34,377 nucleotides of DNA from Bacteroidaceae bacterium (GCA_017961145.1 JAGCXU010000130.1:1-34377); one strand, 5' to 3'; shown: positions 1 through 8,014, numbered from the stretch's first letter. Notes: generated by a model from the sequence alone, not told the origin. Program-made: numbers and translations.

Positions 1-3
1 GCG

Positions 4-1038
4 ATGAAGATTTCTTTCGAGAGCGATTATAACAACGGAGCGCATCCTGAAGTGATTTGTCATTTGCTCGAGACGAATGGCAAGCAAAGCCAGTCGTATG
101 GTTTCGACGAGTGGAGCGAGCAGGCGCGAAACAAGATACGGACAGCCACAAAGTGCCCCGATGCCGACATTTTCTTCCTTGTTGGCGGCACACAGGCCAA
201 TGCGACGGTCATCGACGGCATGCTCCAGACCTACGAAGGTGTGATAGCTGTGCAGACGGCCCACATCAATGTCCACGAGTCGGGAGCCGTAGAAGCCAGC
301 GGACACAAGGTCATCACCCTACCCTCTCATGGTGGCAAGATGGATGCAGGCGAATTGGAAGCATGGCTGAAAGCGTTCCATGCCGACCCCACGCTCGAGC
401 ACATGGTCATCCCGGGCATGGTCTATATCACTTTCCCCACGGAACTTGGAAGTGTCTATACAGCCAAAGAAATAGAAAACATCCTTTCCATTTGCCGTCA
501 ATATGACCTGAAGCTCTTCGTTGACGGAGCGCGATTGGGTTACGGCCTTGCTTCTTCCGAGTGTGATTTCGACCTCGCTTGGCTAGCCGGACATTGTGAC
601 GTCTTCTACATCGGCGGCACGAAAGTGGGCGCTTTGTGTGGCGAAGCAGTCGTCTTCCCACGAGGTAATGCCCCTCGTCATTTTATGAACATCGTGAAGC
701 GCCACGGAGCACTTCTTGCCAAGAGCCGACTCGCTGGTATTCAATTCGATGCGCTATTTACGGAAAACCTTTACTTTAAGATTGCTAAGCACGCTATCGA
801 CATGGCGATGAAGATGCGTCAGCTCTTCACTGACGCAGGTATTCCCCTTCGCGACTCCTGCACCAACCAGCAGTTCGTCGAGCTCACAAACGAGCAGATG
901 AAGCACATTCTTGACGACGTCCTCTTCGAGACTTGGGAACCCATCGACAAGGACCACACCCTTTGCCGCTTCGTGACGAGCTGGGCCACAACAGACCGCG
1001 ACCTCCAAGCCCTAAAGTCCGCTCTGCAGACGCTTTGA
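4..1038 (+). CDS. ltaE: Low-specificity L-threonine aldolase
   Basis: PLP-dependent enzyme of the beta-eliminating lyase / threonine aldolase family, expected to cleave L-threonine and L-allo-threonine to glycine and acetaldehyde in the cytoplasm. The 344-residue length fits the family. Visible fold-type I features are the aspartate that contacts the PLP ring (VDGAR, Asp174) and the Schiff-base lysine in YIGGTKVG (Lys207). The N-terminal segment (FESDYNNGAHPEV) is typical of the bacterial low-specificity group. The ATG at base 4 gives the expected N-terminus; only three bases precede it, so promoter and upstream neighbour cannot be judged. It is followed by a long non-coding gap and looks like the last or only gene of its transcript. 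Confidence 0.93.
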   Translation: MKISFESDYNNGAHPEVICHLLETNGKQSQSYGFDEWSEQARNKIRTATKCPDADIFFLVGGTQANATVIDGMLQTYEGVIAVQTAHINVHESGAVEASGHKVITLPSHGGKMDAGELEAWLKAFHADPTLEHMVIPGMVYITFPTELGSVYTAKEIENILSICRQYDLKLFVDGARLGYGLASSECDFDLAWLAGHCDVFYIGGTKVGALCGEAVVFPRGNAPRHFMNIVKRHGALLAKSRLAGIQFDALFTENLYFKIAKHAIDMAMKMRQLFTDAGIPLRDSCTNQQFVELTNEQMKHILDDVLFETWEPIDKDHTLCRFVTSWATTDRDLQALKSALQTL

Positions 1039-1062
1039 CCTGCTTGAGACAAAGCGTGCCAA

Positions 1063-1128
1063 GTTGTTACAATTAACGTGCTAAAAGTGACAATTTAGCG
1101 TGTCACGATTACCATTTTCACGTGTATA
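1063..1128 (+). repeat. 22-nt degenerate tandem repeat, locus A (3 units)
   Basis: Three consecutive 22-nt units (1063-1084, 1085-1106, 1107-1128) start 24 nt after the ltaE stop codon. Each carries CGTG at unit positions 15-18, in the same phase as AGTG/CGTG in the loci at 9617, 20721 and 27233. This is the most diverged of the four loci. No open frame or hairpin explains the period. Function unknown. Confidence 0.55.
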
Positions 1129-1376
1129 ATAGGCTGCCTCGTGCAAATGTCCTTACGAAAGTGGCTTTTAGACTGAATTTTTACTACAAGGTAAAATGTA
1201 CAAAGCAAAGGAAAATCATCGGGAAAAAGAGGTTTTTGCACGACTTTTGAGGCATCTTTAGCATGTTTTTTGATGTATTTTCTGTCTTTTTCAGGTTTGG
1301 CATCGAGGGAGCAGACGTTATAGTGATGTCGTAATTCATTGATTTATTGCTTTTTAAAGGAAAATTTACTTGACCA

Positions 1377-1550
1377 GGCGTTACAGCGTTACAGCGTTAC
1401 AGCTGTTTTTTTGAGGGGTCTTTATTTCCCAATTCCCTACAATTATATATATAATATATTTATTATTAGATAGTTATAATATCTTAGAAAGCGGGTTTTG
1501 CAAATAAGTGACCTTGTTTTTTAGGTGTAACGCTGTAACGATGTAACGCC
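1377..1550. repeat. Composite module copy 1: inverted repeated arms around an AT-rich core
   Basis: The left arm (1377-1404) is three direct copies of GTTACAGC-type octamers. The right arm (1523-1550) is its reverse complement with 26 of 28 positions matching. Between them lie 118 nt containing a very AT-rich stretch (about 1440-1492). The layout resembles iterons around an unwinding element, or a very long hairpin. A second module with the same layout but different arm sequence lies at 20853-21026. No coding frame runs through it. Confidence 0.8.
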
Positions 1551-1649
1551 CAGCCTTTCTTCACTCACTCTTCTTCTCCAAGGCCTCTTAGAGATGACCA
1601 TCTCATCACGGGAATCAGGCATCCCGCAGAACCCTTCTGTTTCGCCTCT

Positions 1650-1754
1650 GAATCGCTTCAAATCCCTCCGACGTATATTTGTGCCTCCAAGGCAAAAAGA
1701 AGCGCTCTACGCGCCTAAAAACGAGAAGTTAAAATTCAAAGAATTTTATCTCCT
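1650..1754 (+). repeat. Composite module copy 1: conserved 105-nt block
   Basis: About 100 nt downstream of the right arm lies a 105-nt block that recurs at 21120-21224 with equal length and, by eye, about 85% identity. It begins GAATCGCTTCAAATCCCT and includes GACGTATATTT, CCTCCAAG, TAAAAACGAG and GAATTTTA. A 62-codon open frame (1594-1782) crosses this copy, but the second copy has stops in the corresponding frame, so the conservation is not protein-level. The rest of the gap between ltaE and mnmE (1129-1376 and 1755-1837) shows nothing I can name. Confidence 0.8.
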
Positions 1755-1837
1755 AAATTGTTTCAATTACATTTGGCTTTAAGTTCATCTGTTTCTGGTC
1801 CTTTTTGCACTACAAAACAAAATAAATCCACTTTTAT

Positions 1838-1868
1838 TTTGTTCTGCGCTCATTTATTCGTAACTTTG
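1838..1868 (+). promoter_or_regulatory. mnmE promoter, Bacteroidota type
   Basis: TTTG (1838-1841), a 19-nt spacer and TAACTTTG (1861-1868) match the Bacteroidota -33/-7 consensus exactly. The -7 box ends five bases before the mnmE ATG, so the transcript would have almost no leader. The spacer is nearly the same as in the rnpB promoter at 27401-27431. Confidence 0.8.
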
Positions 1869-1873
1869 TGCCC

Positions 1874-3223
1874 ATGAAACAGGATACCATTTGCGCCCTT
1901 GCCACGCCTCCAGGGGGAGCCATTGCCATCATTCGCGTCAGCGGACCGGATGCCGTTGCCATTACCGGAAGCATCTTCTTCAAACCACTCGAGAAGGCTG
2001 AAGGCTACTCCTTGCACTTCGGACAAATCAAGGATATGGACGGCAAAGAACTTGATGAGGTACTTGTCTCAGTCTTTCGTGCTCCCCACTCCTATACAGG
2101 CGAGGACAGCACAGAGATAAGCCTGCACGGCAGCTCGTACATCGTCAAGAACCTTCTGGAGTCACTCATCTGGGCTGGTGCACGTCAAGCCGAGCCTGGC
2201 GAATTTACCATGCGAGCCTTCATGAACGGCAAGCTCGACCTCAGTCAGGCAGAAGCCGTGGCCGACCTGATTTCTTCCTCTACACAGGCAACTCACCAAA
2301 TGGCCATGAGCCAGATGCGCGGACAGTTCAGCCAAGAGCTCAAAGACCTGCAGGGACAACTCCTGCATCTCACCTCCCTGCTCGAACTCGAGCTTGACTT
2401 TAACGACCAGGATGTCGAGTTCGCCAATCGCAAACAACTTGCCGAGTTGATGGACAAGATTGAGGTGCATATCAAAGAATTGGCAGACTCTTTCCAAATG
2501 GGAAACGCCATCAAGAACGGCATTCCCGTAGCCATCATAGGCGCTCCTAACGTCGGCAAATCAACCCTCCTCAACGCCCTCGTAGGTGAAGAAAGGGCCA
2601 TCGTCTCGAACATTCAAGGCACGACACGCGACCTCATTGAGGACACCACACAAATAGGCGGCATAACATTCCGTTTTATCGACACGGCAGGCATCCGCAG
2701 CACACAGAGCAAACTGGAACGGATGGGCATAGAACGCTCCATTCAGGCAGCCGAAAGGGCAAAAATCATCCTTCTCCTGACCGAAAGCAACCAGCCATTC
2801 CCCGATATTGACTTCAGGGACGACCAGATTGTCATGCAAGTCATCAACAAGTGCGACATGACCCTGCCCAGCAGTTCCTACCTCTATCATCGTCAGCCGG
2901 ACAGCCGTTTGTTCCATATTTCTGCGGCCAATGGCGATGGACTGGACATCCTGCGGAATGCCTTGGTGAAGGAAGTTTCCCTACCCACCAACCTAGACGA
3001 CACACATGCCATTGTGACAAACGTCCGTCACTACAACGCCCTCAAGCAAGCACTCAAAGCCCTCCGACGTGCCAAGAAAACCTTTGCCGACCAAACTCCA
3101 ACAGATCTTGTAGCCGAAGACCTCCGAGGCTGCCTCCACCACCTCAGCGAAATCACAGGCAGCGAAATCACCTCCGAAGACGTCCTCCACAACATCTTCG
3201 CCAACTTCTGCGTGGGAAAGTAG
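1874..3223 (+). CDS. mnmE: tRNA modification GTPase MnmE
   Basis: With MnmG it forms the 5-carboxymethylaminomethyl group on the wobble uridine of certain tRNAs, using tetrahydrofolate and GTP, in the cytoplasm. The 449 residues contain the N-terminal folate-binding domain (about 1-118), a helical domain and an inserted G domain: G1 GAPNVGKS at 223-230, G2 GTTRD at 249-253, G3 DTAG at 270-273, and NKCD later. It ends in FCVGK, matching the C-terminal C(I/V)GK motif whose cysteine is functionally required. The frame is open from a GTG at 1868, but the ATG at 1874 gives the canonical N-terminus and the GTG lies inside the -7 box. Monocistronic, closed by the terminator at 3313. Confidence 0.97.
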   Translation: MKQDTICALATPPGGAIAIIRVSGPDAVAITGSIFFKPLEKAEGYSLHFGQIKDMDGKELDEVLVSVFRAPHSYTGEDSTEISLHGSSYIVKNLLESLIWAGARQAEPGEFTMRAFMNGKLDLSQAEAVADLISSSTQATHQMAMSQMRGQFSQELKDLQGQLLHLTSLLELELDFNDQDVEFANRKQLAELMDKIEVHIKELADSFQMGNAIKNGIPVAIIGAPNVGKSTLLNALVGEERAIVSNIQGTTRDLIEDTTQIGGITFRFIDTAGIRSTQSKLERMGIERSIQAAERAKIILLLTESNQPFPDIDFRDDQIVMQVINKCDMTLPSSSYLYHRQPDSRLFHISAANGDGLDILRNALVKEVSLPTNLDDTHAIVTNVRHYNALKQALKALRRAKKTFADQTPTDLVAEDLRGCLHHLSEITGSEITSEDVLHNIFANFCVGK

Positions 3224-3312
3224 ATTTTGCGTGGGAAACTTGAGCCAAAAGAATAAAGCATGGGCTTGGGACAGCGAGACATATAACAAAATCACAAACG
3301 ATTTCAAGACAG

Positions 3313-3339
3313 AAAAAGACCTTTTAGAGGTCTTTTTTT
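3313..3339. terminator. Bidirectional rho-independent terminator
   Basis: A 10-bp stem (AAAAAGACCT, 3313-3322, with AGGTCTTTTT, 3328-3337) and a 5-nt loop have a T tract on each strand. It lies between the convergent mnmE and the small minus-strand gene ending at 3340 and can serve both. Confidence 0.85.
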
Positions 3340-3504
3340 CTACTTCATGTTATGCACGCAATGTATTCCGCGGTCACGCATGGCTTTGCTGGCTCCAATA
3401 TGCGTGCTTCCGAACTTGCTGCCAGGCTTGAGAAGCATCTTTATACACAAAAAGAGTACTGATAAGGCAACAATTCCAAGCGTAAGTAATGCTAGTTTCA
3501 ACAT
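3340..3504 (-). CDS. 54-residue single-pass membrane protein, Bacteroidota small conserved type
   Basis: A short frame on the minus strand starts at ATG (complement of 3502-3504) and stops at TAG (complement of 3340-3342). The product has one hydrophobic helix (about residues 2-24, MLKLALLTLGIVALSVLF) and a basic C-terminal part with GSTHIGASKAMRDRGIHC. From memory this matches a widespread but uncharacterised Bacteroidota small protein with a pattern like F-NTH-G-N-AL--GI-C. Support for expression: TATCTTTG on the minus strand at 3524-3531, about 20 nt upstream, and a terminator directly after the stop. Its function is not known to me. Confidence 0.75.
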   Translation of the reverse strand: MLKLALLTLGIVALSVLFLCIKMLLKPGSKFGSTHIGASKAMRDRGIHCVHNMK

Positions 3505-3511
3505 ATTTAGC

Positions 3512-3531
3512 TATATTTGCCCACAAAGATA
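3512..3531. promoter_or_regulatory. Overlapping divergent -7 boxes
   Basis: TATATTTG on the plus strand (3512-3519) could drive pepD, and TATCTTTG on the minus strand (3524-3531) the 54-residue membrane protein. Each predicted start point falls at or next to the other's -7 box, so the two promoters should compete. Neither has a clear -33 TTTG. The minus-strand box gives a leader of about 14 nt and is the more convincing one. Confidence 0.5.
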
Positions 3532-3581
3532 CAATAAAATCGGTAATTTATAGTTATAAATTAAGATAAAATACTGCTAAT

Positions 3582-5039
3582 ATGGATAAAACGTCATTAC
3601 AACCCCAGAGTGTATTCAAGTGCTTTGCACAAGTTAACGAAATTCCACGTCCTTCGAAAAAAGAGGAGAAGATGATTGAATTCTTGCTCGACTTCGGACA
3701 GAAACTAGGTCTCGATACCCGTCGAGACGAGGCTGGAAACGTCATCACACGAAAGCCTGCGACTCCAGGTATGGAAGACCGTCAGACCATTGTTCTGCAA
3801 AGTCACATGGACATGGTCTGCGAGAAGAATCGCGATGTGGAGTTCGACTTCACGAAAGATGCCATCCAGACCTTTGTCGATGGCGAATGGATGAAGGCAA
3901 AAGGCACGACTCTCGGAGCAGACGACGGAATAGGTGTTGCGATGGAAATGGCTCTGCTCGAGGCCACGGATATCAAGCACGGACCGCTGGAATGCGTCTT
4001 CACACGCGACGAGGAGACGGGGTTGACTGGTGCTGAAGGCATGCAGTCCGACTTTATGACTGGGCGTTTGCTTGTCAACCTCGATAGTGAAGACGAAGGA
4101 CAAATCTTCGTTTCTTGTGCTGGAGGATGCAGAACGCTTGCTCAGTTCGACTATCAAGACGAGGATCTTCCTGCAGGCTTCTTCACGTTTTCGCTTGCTA
4201 TCAAAGGCCTGACAGGTGGTCATAGTGGTGACGATATCGACAAGAAACGCGCCAATGCCAACAAGTTGCTGGCCCGCTTCCTTTATTCCAGCCAACAGAA
4301 ATACGACCTTCGTCTGGTCGACATACAGGCTGGAGGACTTCACAACGCCATTCCTCGCGAAGCCTGGTGCCTCTGCGCAGTTCCCGCCAAGGACAAAGAG
4401 AGCATTACCGTGGACTGGAATCTCTATCAGGCAAACGTCGAAGAGGAATATAGTGTCACGGAAAAGACGATGATTTTCACTCTCGAAAGCGAGACTCCAG
4501 CCACGACTGCCATCAACAAAGATTGTAGCAAACGGCTCATCATGGCTCTGCAAGCGGTGGACAACGGCGTTTATGCTTACTGCCAAGACCTCGACCTCAT
4601 CGAGACGAGCAGCAACCTTGCAAACATTCGCAAGCACCCTGAAACAAAGACTATCGACGTGCTTAGCAGTCAGCGAAGCAGCATTCTGAGTGCCCGTCAC
4701 AATATGGCAAACACCATTGCAGCAGCCTTCGAACTGGCAGGAGCAAAGGTGGACATAGGCGAAGGCTATCCCGGATGGAAGATGAACCCAAATAGCGAAA
4801 TTCTGCACATTGCCGTCGAGCAGTACAAGAAACTCTTCAAGAAGGAGCCAATCGTTCGCGGAATCCATGCTGGACTGGAGTGCGGACTCTTCAGCGAGAA
4901 GTTCCCAGGAATGGATATGATAAGCATGGGCCCCACCCTTCGCGGTGTTCACAGCCCCGACGAAAAGCTCCTCATCCCAACCGTCCAAATGGTTTGGGAC
5001 CACTTGCTTTCTATCCTTGAAAACGCTCCAAAGAAATGA
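3582..5039 (+). CDS. pepD: Cytosolic aminoacyl-histidine dipeptidase (PepD, M20 family)
   Basis: Di-zinc peptidase that hydrolyses dipeptides, including Xaa-His, in the cytoplasm. The 485-residue length is typical of bacterial PepD. Metal and catalytic motifs are visible in order: SHMDMV with His75 and Asp77, GADDGIG with the bridging Asp115, DEETGLTGA with the Glu144-Glu145 pair, then LDSEDEG and a glycine-rich lid region containing GGHSG. The stop codon overlaps the next start by four bases (ATGA at 5036-5039), the first of several such junctions. This suggests translational coupling with the lipoprotein and rlmH. Confidence 0.95.
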   Translation: MDKTSLQPQSVFKCFAQVNEIPRPSKKEEKMIEFLLDFGQKLGLDTRRDEAGNVITRKPATPGMEDRQTIVLQSHMDMVCEKNRDVEFDFTKDAIQTFVDGEWMKAKGTTLGADDGIGVAMEMALLEATDIKHGPLECVFTRDEETGLTGAEGMQSDFMTGRLLVNLDSEDEGQIFVSCAGGCRTLAQFDYQDEDLPAGFFTFSLAIKGLTGGHSGDDIDKKRANANKLLARFLYSSQQKYDLRLVDIQAGGLHNAIPREAWCLCAVPAKDKESITVDWNLYQANVEEEYSVTEKTMIFTLESETPATTAINKDCSKRLIMALQAVDNGVYAYCQDLDLIETSSNLANIRKHPETKTIDVLSSQRSSILSARHNMANTIAAAFELAGAKVDIGEGYPGWKMNPNSEILHIAVEQYKKLFKKEPIVRGIHAGLECGLFSEKFPGMDMISMGPTLRGVHSPDEKLLIPTVQMVWDHLLSILENAPKK

Positions 5040-6523
5040 GAATGAAATATCTCTTCCTGCCCTTGATGGCTTTGCTGGTCGTGGCTTGCTCCGACTACGA
5101 GACCTTCTCGGACAATCCAAGTTTCCGACTCAAGTTCTCGCAGGATACAATTGCCTTCGACACACTCATCAGCACCATTCCCAGCAGCACGAAAACGCTC
5201 TATGCCTTCAACAACAATGGCGACGGAATGCGCATCTCTACCATTCAACTTGAAGGTGGAGCCGAAAGTCTGTTTCGCGTCAATGTCGATGGAAGGTACT
5301 TGGCAGACGGCATTTGGCACGACTTCGAGGTGCTGAAACACGACAGTCTTGTCATTCGTATCGAGATGACTCCTCCGGAGGTGGGCAGTAACGAGCCGCT
5401 TTACTTTACTGACAAACTTCATTTCCTCTTGGAGAATGGTGCTACGCAAACAGTCGTACTTAGTGGTGGAGCCGTCGATGCCTACATTCAAAAGGACGGA
5501 ATGGTCATCGAAGAAAACACTACCCTCTTGACCGACAAGCCTTACGTCATCTATGATTCGCTTGTCGTGAAGAAAGGTGCGACACTCACCCTAACCGAAG
5601 GCACAAGGCTGATGTTTCACGACAAAGCAGCCCTGCACGTTTATGGCAAGTTGCTCGTCCAAGGAAGCCTTGAGAAACCCGTTGTTTTGAGAGGCGACAG
5701 GATGGACCACATGTTCGATTATCTTCTCTACGACAACACTCCAAGCCGTTGGGAAGGTGTCATCATTCACAAGGACAGCTATGGCAACGAGTTCTATCAA
5801 TGCGACTTGCACAGCTCTCTCTTTGGCATCATTTGCGAAGACACAGAACAAGTGAAACCCGATGAGACAAGGCCTTCCATCACGTTGGATTGTTGCATCC
5901 TGCACAACATTGGTGGCGATGGCCTGCAACTCAACAATTGTGTCAGCAAAGTCACTAACACGCAGATAAGCAACACACTAGGCCGCACCGCCTATATTAG
6001 CGGAGGCTCGCATACATTTATATATTGTACGTTGGCTCAGTTCTATCCCTTCACGGCAAATCGTGGCGACGCATTGCGGCTCGTAAGCAGTGAAGATGGC
6101 AGCGATTACGGGTTGCTCCGCAAAGCGCACTTCATCAATTGCGTCATTACAGGCTATGGTCCCGATGTCATTATGGGTGAGAACATCCCCGACGATTGCA
6201 GTTATCTCTTCCATCATTGCTTCCTCAACACGCCTCCAGTTGACGATGAGGAGCATTTCGTCGGAAGTATTTTCGACCAAGACAAAAAGAAGAACGAAGA
6301 AGAGAAACTTGTTCGCGACGAAAACTTCGTGCTTTTCGACACGGAAAACTTCATCTACGACTTCACGCCAAAGGCAGAGAGCATGATTCGTTCGCTTGCC
6401 GATGGTAGTTACGCAGACTTGCCAACATTCGACAGAATGGGTGTGAGCCGACTTGCTGACGAAGGTCCTGATGCAGGTTGTTACGAATATGTTGCACCTC
6501 CAGATGAGGAGGAAGAGGAATGA
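5036..6523 (+). CDS. Lipoprotein with right-handed beta-helix repeats
   Basis: The 495-residue product starts with a lipoprotein signal peptide (lipobox LVVAC, acylated Cys about 18), so it should be membrane-anchored in the periplasm or at the outer membrane. Residues about 150-350 carry the short hydrophobic repeats of a pectate-lyase-like parallel beta-helix. I see no catalytic motif, so substrate and role are unknown. It ends in a run of glutamates (DEEEEE). The GAG/GAA codons of that tail form a purine-rich stretch just before the rlmH start, and may serve as its ribosome-binding site. It overlaps both pepD and rlmH by 4 nt. Confidence 0.85.
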   Translation: MRMKYLFLPLMALLVVACSDYETFSDNPSFRLKFSQDTIAFDTLISTIPSSTKTLYAFNNNGDGMRISTIQLEGGAESLFRVNVDGRYLADGIWHDFEVLKHDSLVIRIEMTPPEVGSNEPLYFTDKLHFLLENGATQTVVLSGGAVDAYIQKDGMVIEENTTLLTDKPYVIYDSLVVKKGATLTLTEGTRLMFHDKAALHVYGKLLVQGSLEKPVVLRGDRMDHMFDYLLYDNTPSRWEGVIIHKDSYGNEFYQCDLHSSLFGIICEDTEQVKPDETRPSITLDCCILHNIGGDGLQLNNCVSKVTNTQISNTLGRTAYISGGSHTFIYCTLAQFYPFTANRGDALRLVSSEDGSDYGLLRKAHFINCVITGYGPDVIMGENIPDDCSYLFHHCFLNTPPVDDEEHFVGSIFDQDKKKNEEEKLVRDENFVLFDTENFIYDFTPKAESMIRSLADGSYADLPTFDRMGVSRLADEGPDAGCYEYVAPPDEEEEE

Positions 6524-6993
6524 AAGGCTTGCTCATAGTGGTGGGCAAAACCACGGACAAACGGTTCGAAGCTATCATCAATGAATATGTTGAACGCATA
6601 AAACACTACATTCCTTTTGCCGTCGAGGTCATCCCAGAACTCAAGAACACGAAGGGACTCAGCCAAAACGAGCAGAAGGAACGAGAGGGAGAAGCCATCC
6701 TGAAAAGCCTCCAGGCAGGCGATTACGTGGTGCTGCTCGACGAACACGGAAGCGAACGGACAAGTATGGACTTCGCAGCTTGGATGCAAAAGAAAATGTC
6801 GGCTGGACCAAAGCGGCTCGTCTTTATCGTTGGAGGACCTTATGGTTTCTCCAATGCCATACATAAACGAGGAAACGAAGAGGTGAGCCTGAGCAAAATG
6901 ACACTCTCCCACCAAATGGTTCGCATGTTCTTCGTAGAGCAAATCTACAGAGCGATGACCATCCTGAACGGCGAACCCTATCATCATGAATAG
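6520..6993 (+). CDS. rlmH: 23S rRNA pseudouridine-1915 N3-methyltransferase
   Basis: SPOUT-class methyltransferase that methylates pseudouridine 1915 in helix 69 of 23S rRNA with S-adenosylmethionine, acting on assembled 70S ribosomes. The 157-residue length matches the family. The knotted cofactor site is visible as FIVGGPYGFS (about 102-111), followed by SLSKMTLSHQMVRMFFVEQIYRA, the canonical C-terminal segment. The start codon overlaps the upstream stop (ATGA at 6520-6523). Confidence 0.96.
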   Translation: MKGLLIVVGKTTDKRFEAIINEYVERIKHYIPFAVEVIPELKNTKGLSQNEQKEREGEAILKSLQAGDYVVLLDEHGSERTSMDFAAWMQKKMSAGPKRLVFIVGGPYGFSNAIHKRGNEEVSLSKMTLSHQMVRMFFVEQIYRAMTILNGEPYHHE

Positions 6994-6996
6994 AGA

Positions 6997-7064
6997 GACC
7001 CCTCTCCTTCTCCCCCGAGGGGGAGTGAAAAGAAGTCTCCCTTCGGGGAGATTTAGAAGGGGTC
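6997..7064. repeat. Cloverleaf-like palindromic element between rlmH and nadC
   Basis: A 68-nt element has an outer stem (GACCCCT at 6997-7003 with AGGGGTC at 7058-7064) enclosing two tight hairpins: CTCCCCC/GGGGGAG (7010-7025) and TCTCCC-TTCG-GGGAGA (7036-7051, UUCG tetraloop). This three-way-junction shape resembles REP/MITE-type palindromic repeats, but could also act as an attenuator or mRNA stability element. It starts 3 nt after the rlmH stop and ends 17 nt before nadC. Confidence 0.75.
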
Positions 7065-7081
7065 ATAAATGAAATAATATT

Positions 7082-7957
7082 ATGCTAACAGTAGAAGAAC
7101 TAAACGACAGGCTTATTGACCTGTCTTTTGCCGAAGACATCGGCGACGGAGACCACACAACACTATGTTGCATCCCTGAAACCGAGATGGGCGAAAGCAA
7201 GCTTCTCATCAAGGAAGAAGGCATCTTTGCAGGCAACGAGATTGCAAAGAAAGTGTTCCATCGTTTCGACCCAGACCTGAAGGTCGAGACTTATATCGAG
7301 GATGGGGCACACGTCAAACCTGGCGATATCGTGATGAGCGTCAAGGGAAAAGTGCAAAGTCTTCTGCAAACGGAACGACTGATGCTCAACATCTTGCAAA
7401 GAATGAGCGGCATTGCCACGATGACGCATAAGTATCAGCAAGCCATCTACGATGCTGGTTGCAAGACTCGTGTCCTTGATACGCGCAAGACGACACCAGG
7501 CATGCGAATGCTCGAGAAAGAGGCCGTGAAGATTGGTGGAGGCATGAACCACAGGATAGGACTCTTCGACATGATTCTCCTGAAAGACAATCACATCGAT
7601 TTTTGCGGAGGTGTTCACAATGCGATAAGTCGTGCAAAGCAGTATTTGAAAGAGAAAGGCAAGGACCTTAAGATTGAGTGCGAGGTCAGGAACTGGAAGG
7701 AATTGGACGAAGCCCTTGCCGAGGGTTGCGACCGCATCATGTTCGACAACTTCACGCCTGAAGACACGAAGAAAGCCGTGGAGATTGTGGCAGGCCGATG
7801 CGAAACGGAATCGAGTGGCGGCATCACTTTCGACACGATGATTCCCTATGCAAAAGCTGGTGTCGATTTCATTTCCTTTGGTGCCTTGACACATAGTGTG
7901 AAAGGTCTCGACATGAGTTTCAAGGCTGCTGGTAGCGACAAACTAATCATCAAATAG
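7082..7957 (+). CDS. nadC: Nicotinate-nucleotide pyrophosphorylase (quinolinate phosphoribosyltransferase)
   Basis: Converts quinolinate and PRPP to nicotinate mononucleotide in de novo NAD synthesis, in the cytoplasm. The 291 residues show the full family pattern: AEDIGDGDHTT near the N-terminus, ERLMLNILQRMSGIAT (about 98-113), TRKTTPG (about 134-140, quinolinate and phosphate contacts), LLKDNHI (about 166-172), ECEVRN, and a C-terminal SGGI and ISFGALTHS barrel end. nadA and nadB are not in the window. No promoter is obvious after the palindromic element, so it may be read through from rlmH. Confidence 0.96.
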   Translation: MLTVEELNDRLIDLSFAEDIGDGDHTTLCCIPETEMGESKLLIKEEGIFAGNEIAKKVFHRFDPDLKVETYIEDGAHVKPGDIVMSVKGKVQSLLQTERLMLNILQRMSGIATMTHKYQQAIYDAGCKTRVLDTRKTTPGMRMLEKEAVKIGGGMNHRIGLFDMILLKDNHIDFCGGVHNAISRAKQYLKEKGKDLKIECEVRNWKELDEALAEGCDRIMFDNFTPEDTKKAVEIVAGRCETESSGGITFDTMIPYAKAGVDFISFGALTHSVKGLDMSFKAAGSDKLIIK

Positions 7958-7963
7958 CACATC

Positions 7964-8014
7964 ATGAAAAGGTTTATTATACTTCTCGGAGCATTAATGA
8001 TCAATGTTCAATAG
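7964..8014 (+). pseudogene. Out-of-frame signal-peptide leader of the C69 peptidase
   Basis: An ATG at 7964, six bases after the nadC stop, starts a 16-codon frame reading MKRFIILLGALMINVQ before a TAG at 8012. It looks like the start of a secretion signal. Removing one base near 8012 would join it in frame to the SAQAC segment of the following peptidase. This points to a one-base insertion, a sequencing error, or a short upstream frame overlapping the real start. Confidence 0.6.

Noticed and set aside
1594..1782. 62-codon open frame in the gap before mnmE
   Set aside because: It crosses the conserved 105-nt block, and the second copy of the block has stops in that frame; there is no promoter or family resemblance.
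3231..3553. Two plus-strand frames (66 and 68 codons) after mnmE
   Set aside because: They cross the terminator and lie antisense to the better supported 54-residue membrane protein.
3705..5120. 471-codon minus-strand frame opposite pepD
   Set aside because: The plus strand encodes an intact M20 dipeptidase with all metal ligands; the minus frame shows no domain and is a codon-bias shadow.
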